Below are positions 7,327 to 15,716 of a DNA stretch of 64,000 nucleotides, one piece after another. This stretch comes from Actinomycetes bacterium (GTDB lineage Bacteria; Actinomycetota; Coriobacteriia; Coriobacteriales; Eggerthellaceae): assembly GCA_023460315.1 (NCBI GenBank), contig JAEWQO010000003.1, forward strand, positions 1 through 64,000. The letters run 5' to 3'. The notes below the pieces were generated by a model. It saw only the letters and a list, made by a program, of their open reading frames with translations. It was not told the origin of the DNA and did not search any database. Every line of letters starts with the position of its first letter. Within the stretch, counting starts at the first letter, position 1. Made by a program: the position numbers and the translations under genes.

Positions 7327-8637
7327 CTATGAGGTGACCGCTGCCTTTTCGGAATCCGATCCGGCGTCGTTCTGCGTGCACACGCGCCGTTTGCGCGCCT
7401 CCAACATCTGCATGTCGCTGTTCCATTTCTTTGAGAAGGGCAGGACGTCGAGCGTGGCGACCACCGACAGCACTCCCATGACTATGAAGACGGATAGGCG
7501 TTGATCGGCACCTCCCACGGCGACCTGGACGATGATGTTGAGAATGGACCCAATGGTGATGGCGAAGTTCGTCAGCGAAAGATTGAAGGGATAGTTCTTT
7601 GCCCCGAATCGCTGCCGAGCGAACGCTGAGGCGACGACCGGGACGCCTCCGTAGCAGAAGCCGCAGCACAGCGCACCGACGATATAGAGCGCGGAGATGC
7701 CGGTCACGAATGCCCCAATGATGCAGGCGCACGCGAAAGCCGCGATGAGGGCGTCGACGAACATGGTTACCTTCACGTTGGTCTTGTCATACAGCAGTCC
7801 GATCACCACGCGGGCGATGCCGTTGCATGTGGACACCAGGCCGACGAGGAGCGTGGCGAAGCCGATGTCCAGACCGACGAGTTGTGCGTCGGAGGCAGCG
7901 TTGCCGATGGTTGCCAGGCCGATGGCGATGACGATGACGGCCCAAATCCAGTACACGTAAAACGTGGGCGATTTAAGGGGAGCATCCTCGTCGCCCGGAT
8001 CATACCCCCCGCTGACCGCTTTCTCAGGTGCGACGAGCGCGACGATGTCGGAGGGCGGGCGCCTCAGCGTCACGGCAAGCGCGATGACGATGGCGCAGGT
8101 GATGATGCCGATGCCCGCGAAGACGGTGCTCAGGCCAACGGCGGAAATCAGGTTCACCGACAAGGTGCCCAAGATGAGCGAACCCAGGCCGAATCCCATC
8201 ATGAGGATGCCGGAGGAAAAACCCACCTTGTCGGGGAACCAGACATTTGTGGTGGCAACGACTGTGTTGTAGCCGATGCCGACGGCCAATCCACCCAACG
8301 TTCCGTAACAAAGGTAGATGACCGCGATGTTCCCTGTGCCGAACAGGGCGGTGCCCACAAATCCGCACAGGAACATGATTGCTGCGACGACGAGGGTCCC
8401 GCGCACCCCCAGCCTCCTCTCGATCTGTGAGCCGAGTATGGCTCCCAGGCAGAACATGATCATCATGATGTTGAAGGTGAGCGCCACCGCGCTTTTTTCG
8501 AGTCCGAACGTCGAGCACATCGGTGCCACGAACATCGAAAACGCATAGATGAGTCCCAAGAACAACAACGTGAGCGTGGACAGGGCCAAATAGAGCATGC
8601 GCTTGCTCCTTATCTGGCCGACGGTCATATCAGACAT
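7327..8637 (-). CDS. MFS transporter, OxlT-like (OFA family)
   Basis: 436 residues with twelve predicted membrane helices, e.g. MLYLALSTLTLLFLGLIYAF at the start, and a central hydrophilic loop (about 195-225) between two six-helix halves. The layout IYAFSMFVAPM, GIGYNTVVATTNVWFPDK and GFGLGSLILG is that of the oxalate:formate antiporter family, which exchanges small carboxylates. The ATG at 8637 has a GAGGGGATCT ribosome binding site. A minus-strand TACAAT near 8720 may be the promoter. It lies downstream of the membrane LuxR gene and near the exported flavoprotein, so it may move the substrate or product of that reductase; this is inference. Confidence 0.8.
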   Translation of the reverse strand: MSDMTVGQIRSKRMLYLALSTLTLLFLGLIYAFSMFVAPMCSTFGLEKSAVALTFNIMMIMFCLGAILGSQIERRLGVRGTLVVAAIMFLCGFVGTALFGTGNIAVIYLCYGTLGGLAVGIGYNTVVATTNVWFPDKVGFSSGILMMGFGLGSLILGTLSVNLISAVGLSTVFAGIGIITCAIVIALAVTLRRPPSDIVALVAPEKAVSGGYDPGDEDAPLKSPTFYVYWIWAVIVIAIGLATIGNAASDAQLVGLDIGFATLLVGLVSTCNGIARVVIGLLYDKTNVKVTMFVDALIAAFACACIIGAFVTGISALYIVGALCCGFCYGGVPVVASAFARQRFGAKNYPFNLSLTNFAITIGSILNIIVQVAVGGADQRLSVFIVMGVLSVVATLDVLPFSKKWNSDMQMLEARKRRVCTQNDAGSDSEKAAVTS

Positions 8638-9213
8638 AGATCCCCTCTCTCCGGTATGGTGCCGCGGCACGCGGGTGTGTCCCAAGCGTCCGCGATGCTG
8701 TATGAATTGTACCGGTTGCGGTCGGAAGAATATACAGCTGTGCGTACTAGGTCTTGCCGATTTTCATCCTCACGAGGGTATGAGGGGGTGGTGTAAAAGG
8801 GCGGCGCGGGTCCGGTGGCGGCGGTTTTGAAGGGGAGATGCGTCTTGGCTGTCGCCCGAGGGGGGGAAGGGGGGCAAGGAAGTCTCGATGCATGCGATTT
8901 CCTTGCCGACGGCGGTTTCCAGAGGAAGCGTCCGTTTGAGGAAAAAAATGAGAGAGCCGGAAAGCATCCCGTTGCTTTCCGGCTCCTGTGTTTCAGACCT
9001 TCTCCATTATAAGATGATATCTAGTATTTATCAAGCTTCTTGAGAAAGGTTTTCAAAGAGACGCGTTTTCGAAGGGGAGAGTTGATCCGCAAGCTGCACC
9101 AAACGGCTTGCTGAGGCATGCTTCATGAGGGCATTCAGATGGCGGTGCCCTGCAATCGCTTGCTTGCGCCTCAGCTGCATCCTTCCGTTTCGAGGGAGGG
9201 GTGGCTGACGATC
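8638..9213. other. Intergenic region between LuxR and MFS genes
   Basis: About 575 bases with no supportable gene. It contains the 3' untranslated part of the LuxR transcript, its terminator (8954-8985), and the upstream region of the MFS gene with a minus-strand TACAAT near 8715-8720. Short open frames here lack ribosome binding sites. Confidence 0.5.
8954..8985 (-). terminator. Intrinsic terminator of the LuxR gene
   Basis: Stem GAGCCGGAAAGCA (8954-8966) with TGCTTTCCGGCTC (8973-8985), loop of 6. On the minus strand it is followed by TCTCATTTTTTTCC, a proper U-tract. It would end the transcript of the LuxR gene, leaving a 3' untranslated region of about 230 bases. Confidence 0.8.
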
Positions 9214-10737
9214 CTACTTTTCTTTGCAGGCGTCAACCATGTTGATGATCTCTTGTTTGGAGTGCACGTCGAGCTTGCGGTAGAGGCTTTTCAGATGGGT
9301 CCTTACGGTGTTTTCCGAAACGAACAGCTTCGCGGCGATGCCCCGGGTGGTGTTTCCGGCCACCAGCCGTTGCAACACCTCGGTTTCGCGGTCTGTCAAT
9401 CCGTGTCGCTCTGCCAAAAGGCCAGCTCGTTTCATAAGTTCTTCAGCAAGGATCGTGGATACGCTCCGATTTGCCATCATGTCTGCCGGCTTCGTGGCCG
9501 CGCCCGCTTCCTCGATCGCCTTGTTTCGCTGCCTGCGTTGTGCAACGGCATACACCATGGCCAACACGTAGAGCACCACCAGTGCGCAGATGGTAACCGT
9601 GGTCGTGTCCAGCGCGCGCAGGTGGTAAAACACGCAGGCGAGGAAGGTCGCCATCGCCATGGCGAAATACACGCAGAAACTGCAGAGGGCGAACATGAGG
9701 GAAGAGGGACAGGATGATTCTTTTGCCAGGTCGACACTGGTTGCCACGGCCAGTTCCGACATGGCGACAAACAGCGCAAACAGAAGGGAGGCACTTACGA
9801 CTGCCGCTGAATTCCCCAAGGTCGGAACGAGTACTGAAGCGGTTGCTATCAGGGGGAATACCATCACATACAAATTCAGGGTATTGACGTGTCTCACGGT
9901 TCCTTTTTTCCCGGGGAAGCCGAACCAATACAGAAGCAGAGCGGAGGCGAGCATGAACAGACCTATGCCGCCAATGACGTTCAAATCCGATTTCTTATCA
10001 AGACTCATGAGAACGGTGGTCCTCATTATTGCCAGTGCAAAAGAAATCGCTGCCATGCAGAGCAGTATGGGCCAGGAAACCGATCGGATGACGGTGCGCT
10101 TGTTCCTCTCCGCCAGCATGCCCCTTTCTCGCCCTGTGCCGCAACGCTGCTTCCCATCGCTTTTCCTCTGGACTAAAGCCAGACAGAAGAAAGCAGATCC
10201 GAGCGCCATGACGGTAAAAAAGACCCACGGGAATACGCCGCCTATAACGCTGGCGACGACCATCAGTGCGGAACTCAGCATCATGGACAGCAAGATGATC
10301 TGCACGCTTTTTCTTCCTGTCGTCCGCATGAGGATGATGCCCCAAAGATAGAAGAGGCTGCCGCTGGACAAACCGATGACCACGGAGGTTGCGATGATGA
10401 GGGGCTCTCCGAAAGGGGCATTCGCCCCCATCATGCGAAGGACGAAAAAAAGATCGGTTGCCAGTATCATCGCGATGGTCGATGCCAGACAAAGGGGGAC
10501 CGCTGTCTCTCTCTTCTGCATGCCGAACAGCACTGCTATTCCTATCGCCATGCTGGCGCTCTGCGGCACGGTTTTGTACTGCAGCGTGCCAAGCAGGGTG
10601 ATGCCGAGCGTTTCCATCCAAGGCAATCCACCCCAGAGGATCATGCTCAAGACGGTGAGAAAGCAGGCGGTGCCGATGCAGGCGAGCGTATGCAGACGCA
10701 CCTCGCTCGAGTCGTGCTTTTCGAGAAATCCTCTCAT
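9214..10737 (-). CDS. LuxR-family regulator with membrane domain
   Basis: 507 residues. About twelve membrane helices fill residues 15-420, followed by a linker and a C-terminal LuxR helix-turn-helix: GLTDRETEVLQRLVAGNTT, then ENTVRTHLKSLYRKLDVHSK. This membrane-LuxR architecture is characteristic of Eggerthellaceae, where such proteins sit beside the reductase genes they control. ATG at 10737 has a long purine-rich GGAGGAGGGTGAGGGG before it and is chosen over the open frame to 10929. It is divergent from the flavoprotein at 10950 and upstream of the MFS gene on the same strand. The sensed molecule is presumably the substrate of the flavoprotein (inference). Confidence 0.88.
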   Translation of the reverse strand: MRGFLEKHDSSEVRLHTLACIGTACFLTVLSMILWGGLPWMETLGITLLGTLQYKTVPQSASMAIGIAVLFGMQKRETAVPLCLASTIAMILATDLFFVLRMMGANAPFGEPLIIATSVVIGLSSGSLFYLWGIILMRTTGRKSVQIILLSMMLSSALMVVASVIGGVFPWVFFTVMALGSAFFCLALVQRKSDGKQRCGTGRERGMLAERNKRTVIRSVSWPILLCMAAISFALAIMRTTVLMSLDKKSDLNVIGGIGLFMLASALLLYWFGFPGKKGTVRHVNTLNLYVMVFPLIATASVLVPTLGNSAAVVSASLLFALFVAMSELAVATSVDLAKESSCPSSLMFALCSFCVYFAMAMATFLACVFYHLRALDTTTVTICALVVLYVLAMVYAVAQRRQRNKAIEEAGAATKPADMMANRSVSTILAEELMKRAGLLAERHGLTDRETEVLQRLVAGNTTRGIAAKLFVSENTVRTHLKSLYRKLDVHSKQEIINMVDACKEK

Positions 10738-10846
10738 CCCCTCACCCTCCTCCATCCACATGATACCGGAGGAGTGCGATCTCGGGCGAAGGAAATTGCA
10801 CGAGCAAGTAGGGTTATGCGGCAGGATTCCAGGAGGGTCCAGAATC

Positions 10847-10892
10847 TCACATCGATCATGTGATGCCCTCATTTGCCGGGGGACTTTAGACT
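10847..10892 (+). promoter_or_regulatory. Divergent regulatory region with dyad and promoter of the flavoprotein gene
   Basis: A perfect 17-base inverted repeat, TCACAT-CGATC-ATGTGA (10847-10863), lies between the LuxR gene and the flavoprotein gene. A -10-like TAGACT at 10887-10892 follows. The dyad centre is about 44 bases before the expected transcription start, close to the position LuxR-type activators use. Binding by the neighbouring regulator is inference. Confidence 0.5.
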
Positions 10893-10949
10893 TTACTCGT
10901 TCGCCATCAGGTGCAACAAGGGGAATCATGCCAATCGACAGGAGGATTT

Positions 10950-12779
10950 ATGGAGAACAAAGCGAACATGAACCGCAGAGGCTTTTTAAAGGGTGCGGCA
11001 TTCGCCGGAATCGGCGCGGCAGCGCTCGGCGTGGGGCTTACGGGGTGCACGCCATCGTCAAGCAGTGAAGGCGACGGCAAATCTTCTCACGGCTCTTCTG
11101 ACTATTCGTTGGAAGACGCGTTGGCCGGAACCGGAACAAGCAAGATCGTTCCGGGCGACGTATCGTTTCTCGGTGAAGCGCCGGAAATCGACGACGACGA
11201 GGTTGGCGAAACGCTGTCCTGCGACGTGCTGGTCATCGGCGCGGGCATTTCGGGCATAGCGGCGGCTCGCTCGGCTGCCGAGGCGGGCGCCAAGGTGATC
11301 GTTCTGGAGAAGAACGCCGACATCGAGATTCACGGATTCGGTTGCGGCGTGGTGAACAGCACCTTCGCCCGTGACCTTGGATGTGAGGTCAACCCGCAGG
11401 ACCTTGTTCGCGAGTTTGAGCGTCGCAGCTATACCCGGGTCAATCTGCCGTTGGTGAAGCTGTGGGCGCAGCATTCGGGCGAATGCTTCGACTGGTACAG
11501 CGGGGTGGCCGACGATTTCGTGAAAGAAAACATGACGCTGAACTACTGGCCCCTCTATCCGCAGCACGATACTGCAGCCGATCTGGAGCCGACGTTCATC
11601 GGGTGCATCGATTTCAAAGAAGATCCCCTGAAGACATTCGACGTCGCCCCTTGGAGGAAGCTTGGTCTGCTGAACCAGCAGGCGGCCGAAAAGGCGGGTG
11701 CCGAATTCCGCTTTTCTACCGTAGCCCTGAAGTTGACCGTTGATTCTGACAACAAGGTCACGGGCGCCTATGGCAAGGATGCTGACGGCCAGTACATCAA
11801 AGTGGATGCCGACAGGGGCGTCATTCTGACCACGGGCGGGTTTACGCAGTTCGGTGCAGGAAGCGAACTGATGCACAAGGTGTTCTGCCCCACGACGTAC
11901 AAGAATTATCTGCTGGCCACACAGACCGAACCGCAGTGGCAACCCATGTTCACGGTCAATCCCGGAACTATCATGGGCAGCACGGGAGATGGGCAACTCA
12001 TGGCTTTGTGGATTGGCGCCGAGATGGAGCCGTGGTCTGACGTTGCAATGGCTTCCTGTGAAACAGCCATTGGCGGCACGGTGGCGTTGACCGTCAACCA
12101 AAAGGGGGAGCGTTTCCACAATGAGGACATCGGCATTTGGGAAAAGCACGATCAGGTATTTCGCCAACCGGGCAAGATCTGCTACGACATCATTGATGCC
12201 AACTGGCGCGATCGCCTTCCCTATCAGGCATGTGGTCACCGCAACTTCGATTATCACGATCATCAGGTTGCCGCCGGGTTTGACGGCTTTTCCTACGTGG
12301 ACAAATTCAACGAGGAATTTCTGGGCGCTGTCGGCAAGAAAGAGGGCATCACGCCGAGCTTGGACTCCCATGCCGGCAAGGTGTACGCCGCCAACACCCT
12401 CGAGGAACTGGCTGGCTACATTGGTGTGCCAGCCGACACGTTGAAGGCGACGGTCGACCGCTACAACCAAATGGCAGCCCAGAAACGCGACGATGATTTC
12501 GGGTGTGACCCCCAGAAGCTGTTTCCCCTCAACACGGCTCCCTACATCGCTTGCAGCGCTGCGGCTGCTCCCGCGTTTGCGGCTTATGCTGGCCTGAAGG
12601 CAAATGGCAATCTTCAGGTTCTCAACAAAGAGGGGGAGGCAATCAAAGGCTTGTGGACTGCGGGGAACTGCTGTGGTGGTAAATTCGGACCCGGATACTT
12701 CACTCCGATGCCTGCCATGAACCATGGTCCGGCCATCACCCATGGCTACTATGCCGGAATGAATGCCGCTCAAGCCTAG
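10950..12779 (+). CDS. Tat-exported fumarate-reductase-like flavoprotein (lipoprotein)
   Basis: 609 residues. The N-terminus has a twin-arginine signal (NRRGFLKG) and a lipobox LTGC, so it should be exported folded and anchored to the outer face of the membrane. The FAD-binding Rossmann motif VLVIGAGISGIAAARSAAEAG follows at about residue 95, then a FAD_binding_2 / fumarate reductase body ending in GLWTAGNCCGGKFGPGYF. There is no haem-binding CxxCH segment and no adjacent cytochrome gene, so its electron donor is not visible here. Many Eggerthellaceae enzymes of this type reduce specific dietary or host compounds. ATG at 10950 follows GGAGGATTT. The substrate cannot be named from sequence. 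Confidence 0.88.
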   Translation: MENKANMNRRGFLKGAAFAGIGAAALGVGLTGCTPSSSSEGDGKSSHGSSDYSLEDALAGTGTSKIVPGDVSFLGEAPEIDDDEVGETLSCDVLVIGAGISGIAAARSAAEAGAKVIVLEKNADIEIHGFGCGVVNSTFARDLGCEVNPQDLVREFERRSYTRVNLPLVKLWAQHSGECFDWYSGVADDFVKENMTLNYWPLYPQHDTAADLEPTFIGCIDFKEDPLKTFDVAPWRKLGLLNQQAAEKAGAEFRFSTVALKLTVDSDNKVTGAYGKDADGQYIKVDADRGVILTTGGFTQFGAGSELMHKVFCPTTYKNYLLATQTEPQWQPMFTVNPGTIMGSTGDGQLMALWIGAEMEPWSDVAMASCETAIGGTVALTVNQKGERFHNEDIGIWEKHDQVFRQPGKICYDIIDANWRDRLPYQACGHRNFDYHDHQVAAGFDGFSYVDKFNEEFLGAVGKKEGITPSLDSHAGKVYAANTLEELAGYIGVPADTLKATVDRYNQMAAQKRDDDFGCDPQKLFPLNTAPYIACSAAAAPAFAAYAGLKANGNLQVLNKEGEAIKGLWTAGNCCGGKFGPGYFTPMPAMNHGPAITHGYYAGMNAAQA

Positions 12780-12799
12780 GCGACATTTTCACCTGAACA

Positions 12800-12845
12800 C
12801 GCGGAGTGCCGGTCAAGAAAGCCGACGCTCCGCGTTGTGTGTCTT
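12800..12845 (+). terminator. Terminator after the flavoprotein gene
   Basis: CGCGGAG (12800-12806) pairs with CTCCGCG (12828-12834), with partial pairing of the inner bases, followed by TTGTGTGTCTTCTT. It starts 20 bases after the stop codon. Confidence 0.6.
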
Positions 12846-12875
12846 CTTGCAGCTTGACGCCCGTAGGCAAGCCTT

Positions 12876-13019
12876 CTATGCGGCGGATTGCCGCGGCGAT
12901 TTTTGCCGGGTGGGCTGTGCGATGGTTTTTGTCACAGTGGGGTCCCGCATGAGGTATCTCAGCAGGTTGCTGCGGCTGATGGTGCCGATGACCCTGCCGT
13001 TTTCGGTGACGGGCAGGTG
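12876..13019 (-). pseudogene. C-terminal relic of a CBS-domain protein
   Basis: The minus strand reads HLPVTENGRVIGTISRSNLL, then RYLMRDPTV, a clear second half of a CBS domain (xHLPVxExGxxxGxISRxxLLRxLM), and ends at a TAG at 12876-12878. It has no start codon: a TGA (13020-13022) directly precedes it, and the DUF2798-like gene ends 3 bases further upstream. The first half of the domain is missing. It is a decayed fragment left after a deletion or fusion event. Confidence 0.7.
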
Positions 13020-13024
13020 TCACG

Positions 13025-13711
13025 CTACTTGAGGAGGGTTTCCAAAGAGGCGCGGTCTTGCGCGCTCCACCCGTCGCCGTCTTTCATCCGTTTTTCTTTC
13101 GGTCGCGAGCATTTGGCCTGAACCAGGTGGGGCAGCGCCTTGCTCGCCCGGCGTGCCTTCCGCAGGATTGAGGCGAGGCGAGGCCTCACGGCCTGCGTAT
13201 AGGCTATTTTGACCAAGGGTCCGATGGCGAGAAAATTCACCGCTCCTGCCATGACGACGGAAATCGGGGCATGCGAGAGAGCTTCTGTCCAGGTGAATCC
13301 TTCGGGTCCTCGGGAGACGAGCGTGCCGAAAAAGGCCATGATGGTGGCCATGATGCCGACATTGATGGCTGTCATGGCCAGCGTGCGCCTGATGCCGGAA
13401 AGAGAGGGCGGAACATGCGGCACGATGCGGTCGACAAGGGGATTCGCCACAAAGACGCGCACGGCGAACGCGATGCAGAACATGAGGGGGTACTCATACA
13501 AGGCACCGGAAAGTTCGGCGGACGGAGAGCCCGTTTGCCCGAGAAGCGTGTTGATCGTCACCATGCACGACGACATGAGCAGCACCATGAATGCCTGGAA
13601 GACGATGCGTTCCTTGCCGGAGGTTGGCGGGACGATCTGGCCTCGGAGACAACGGAGGTAGGCAGTGCTGGGGGCATCTCGATTCGGGCGTGCGGAAGAT
13701 CTTGGGAGCAT
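13025..13711 (-). CDS. DUF2798-like membrane protein
   Basis: 228 residues. Four predicted helices in two similar halves, each starting with a segment such as FQAFMVLLMSSCMVTINTLL or TAINVGIMATIMAFFGTLV and continuing with a short polar turn and a second helix. This two-by-two arrangement resembles DUF2798. The C-terminal third is basic and soluble. The start ATG at 13711 has AAAGGAC 3 bases upstream. No function is known for the family. A CBS-domain relic begins immediately after the stop codon, so the locus has been rearranged. Confidence 0.6.
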   Translation of the reverse strand: MLPRSSARPNRDAPSTAYLRCLRGQIVPPTSGKERIVFQAFMVLLMSSCMVTINTLLGQTGSPSAELSGALYEYPLMFCIAFAVRVFVANPLVDRIVPHVPPSLSGIRRTLAMTAINVGIMATIMAFFGTLVSRGPEGFTWTEALSHAPISVVMAGAVNFLAIGPLVKIAYTQAVRPRLASILRKARRASKALPHLVQAKCSRPKEKRMKDGDGWSAQDRASLETLLK

Positions 13712-14229
13712 GGTGTCCTTTCTTGTCGTTGAGCGTTGCGGTCGTTTTGCCTGTGCGTTGCCGATGGCAGCGCACAGGTTGATAAAGCCCCTGTGTTCAC
13801 CGGGGCTTCAGCGGTTTCGATCATGGAGTGAAAGGAAGACCGACACGCTCGGCAGCCGAGAGTGTATGCGTCTTGCACCATGTCACGATGATGGAAAAAC
13901 GGGCAGCGCATCGTTGCGCTTGCGAATCCGAATGATCGGATGACTCCAGTATAGGGCATGGCTGCTCGAGTAGTTTCCAGGAAAGGCTCGGCGGCAGGAA
14001 CTCTCCATGAATGCCGCGCAGATGCCGGCTTGTCGGTTCGCTTGCGGTTGGCTTCCTCGTCAGCCTATGCACCGCCTTCCTTTCTGCCCCGGTCGCGCAC
14101 CTTGCCGCTCGGTCTTGGAAGGGTTTTCCTGCCGACGCTCACGCCTCCGTTGCCGCTGCTTTGGAAGCGCGCTATAATTGCAATAGCCAAATAACAGACG
14201 TGATCTATCAGATGAGAAGAAGGGAAATC
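13712..14229. other. Divergent intergenic region
   Basis: About 520 bases without a supportable gene. A 7-bp hairpin, AAGCCCC (13785-13791) with GGGGCTT (13802-13808), lies in the minus-strand leader of the DUF2798-like gene and is followed there by TTTATC. On the plus strand, GCTATAATTG near 14171-14176 supplies a TATAAT about 55 bases before the AhpD-like start. Confidence 0.45.
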
Positions 14230-14562
14230 ATGGAAACATACTACAAGCCGGAAGATCTGGGGAAATTTTCGACGATGGGGGAGGAATCCCCGGAACTGTG
14301 GGATCTCTATATGGCCTATTACGGCAAGGTGTTCGAGGAGGGCGCCCTTACGGCTCGCGAAAAGGCTCTGATCGCCCTTGCGGTTGCAGCCGCGGTGCAA
14401 TGCCCCTACTGCATCGATTCCTACACGCAGTCGTGCCTGGAGAAAGGCGTCACGGAAGACCAGATGACTGAGGCCTTCCATGTGGCGAACGCCATTCGCG
14501 GCGGTGCTTCGCTCGTGCATGGCGTGCAGATGAAAAACATTGTCAAGCAGTTGGAAATGTGA
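14230..14562 (+). CDS. AhpD/carboxymuconolactone decarboxylase-like protein, arsenosugar-associated
   Basis: 110 residues, the usual size of the family. The redox motif is in VQCPYCIDSYTQSCLEKG (CxxC plus the downstream His/Cys region), and GALTAREKALIALAVAAAV is the typical helix before it. The gene lies 4 bases before an ArsS-type radical SAM gene, which matches the 'arsenosugar biosynthesis-associated peroxidase-like' subgroup. It probably acts as a small thiol peroxidase or redox partner in the cytoplasm. The ATG at 14230 has AAGGG 6 bases upstream; an ATG at 14212 is possible but less well placed. Confidence 0.82.
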   Translation: METYYKPEDLGKFSTMGEESPELWDLYMAYYGKVFEEGALTAREKALIALAVAAAVQCPYCIDSYTQSCLEKGVTEDQMTEAFHVANAIRGGASLVHGVQMKNIVKQLEM

Positions 14563-14566
14563 TCTT

Positions 14567-15556
14567 ATGTCCGTGACCGACAGACAGGCTCAGGACATCA
14601 TGGACTCGTTTCCTCCCTTCCAGGAGAAGACCGATGAGAAGACGCGCCATACGCGCGACCGGTTGGACGTGCTGCAGGTCAATGTCGGGAGGCTTTGCAA
14701 TCTGGCTTGCCGGCATTGCCATATGGAAGCGGGGCCGACCCGCACTGAGATCATGTCACGCGAGACGCTTGGCCACTGCTTGGAAGCGTGTTGCACTCAC
14801 GGGTTCAAGACCCTTGACGTGACGGGCGGCGCGCCGGAAATGAATCCTGATTTTGAGTGGTTTATCCGCGAGGCTGCCGCACGCGGAATCGATACCATCG
14901 TTCGTTCCAACCTGGTCGTCCTGCACGATGAGCCCTATGCGCATCTGCCGGCCGTCTTTGCGGAGCTGGGCGTGACGGTGTTCGCATCGTTGCCCCACTA
15001 CGCCAAGCGTGCTGCCGAACGGCAGCGCGGTGCGGACACCTTCGATCCCGTCATCGCTCTGATGAGGAAGCTCAATGCCCTGGGGTATGGAACAAACGGC
15101 GATCTGGTGCTGAATCTGGTGTATAACCCCGGAGGAGCATTCCTGGCTCCTGACCAGAAGGCTCTTGAGGACGAATATCGCCAGAGGCTCGCCGCCGACT
15201 TTGGCGTCACGTTCGACAATCTGTTCGCCATCGTCAACAATCCCTTGGGGCGGTTTGGAAACCGGTTGTTCGAGACGGGGAATCTCGAAGGCTATATGGG
15301 GAAGCTCGTCAACGCATTCAACCCGGGGGCGGTTCCCAACATGATGTGCCGCAACCAGCTGTCGGTGGGGTGGGACGGCTCCCTGTACGATTGCGATTTC
15401 AATCAGGCAGCAGGCCTTTCCTGCCTCAATGGCCTGACTATTGCCGATTATGCCCGAGACGGGGCGCTGCCCCTGCAAAGGGACATCGCCTTCGGCAACC
15501 ACTGCTATGCGTGTTGTGCCGGTGCGGGCAGCAGCTGTGGCGGGTCGACGACCTGA
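14567..15556 (+). CDS. arsS: ArsS-type radical SAM protein
   Basis: 329 residues. Radical SAM cluster motif CNLACRHC (CxxxCxxC) in VGRLCNLACRHCHMEAGPTR, an SAM-binding GG in DVTGGAPEMNP, and a Cys-rich DUF3641 C-terminus with DCDFNQ, CYACCAGAGSSCGG. These are the marks of ArsS, the radical SAM enzyme linked to arsenosugar (and possibly selenium) metabolism. Known ArsS partners include the methyltransferase ArsM, which is not seen nearby; a DUF2064 (TIGR04282-like) transferase occurs about 9.5 kb downstream. ATG at 14567 is 4 bases after the AhpD-like stop. The C-terminus ends at TGA 15554-15556 immediately after CGGSTT, with no sign of readthrough. Confidence 0.85.
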   Translation: MSVTDRQAQDIMDSFPPFQEKTDEKTRHTRDRLDVLQVNVGRLCNLACRHCHMEAGPTRTEIMSRETLGHCLEACCTHGFKTLDVTGGAPEMNPDFEWFIREAAARGIDTIVRSNLVVLHDEPYAHLPAVFAELGVTVFASLPHYAKRAAERQRGADTFDPVIALMRKLNALGYGTNGDLVLNLVYNPGGAFLAPDQKALEDEYRQRLAADFGVTFDNLFAIVNNPLGRFGNRLFETGNLEGYMGKLVNAFNPGAVPNMMCRNQLSVGWDGSLYDCDFNQAAGLSCLNGLTIADYARDGALPLQRDIAFGNHCYACCAGAGSSCGGSTT

Positions 15557-15570
15557 GGGGCAACGGGGAG

Positions 15571-15606
15571 GCGAGGCACCCGTTCTGCCGTGCGCCGATG
15601 CCTCGC
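15571..15606 (+). terminator. Terminator after arsS
   Basis: GCGAGGCA (15571-15578) pairs with TGCCTCGC (15599-15606), followed by TTCTCCCTTTT. It sits between convergent genes. Confidence 0.6.
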
Positions 15607-15716
15607 TTCTCCCTTTTGGGAAGGGACGGAGTGCCGTCTCTTCCCCGGTAAAGAATATCGGCCGCGCTCATGTCTGACGCTGGGGGAGCGCGAGGATGAG
15701 GTGGATCCGGTTGCGT

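Noticed and set aside
9118..9717. Plus-strand open frame opposite the LuxR C-terminus
   Set aside because: Shadow of the LuxR gene without motifs or ribosome binding site.
15554..15556. TGA at the arsS end as a possible selenocysteine codon
   Set aside because: ArsS relatives occur as selenoproteins, but here the family's C-terminal motif CGGSTT is complete before TGA and the following frame is unlike any family tail.
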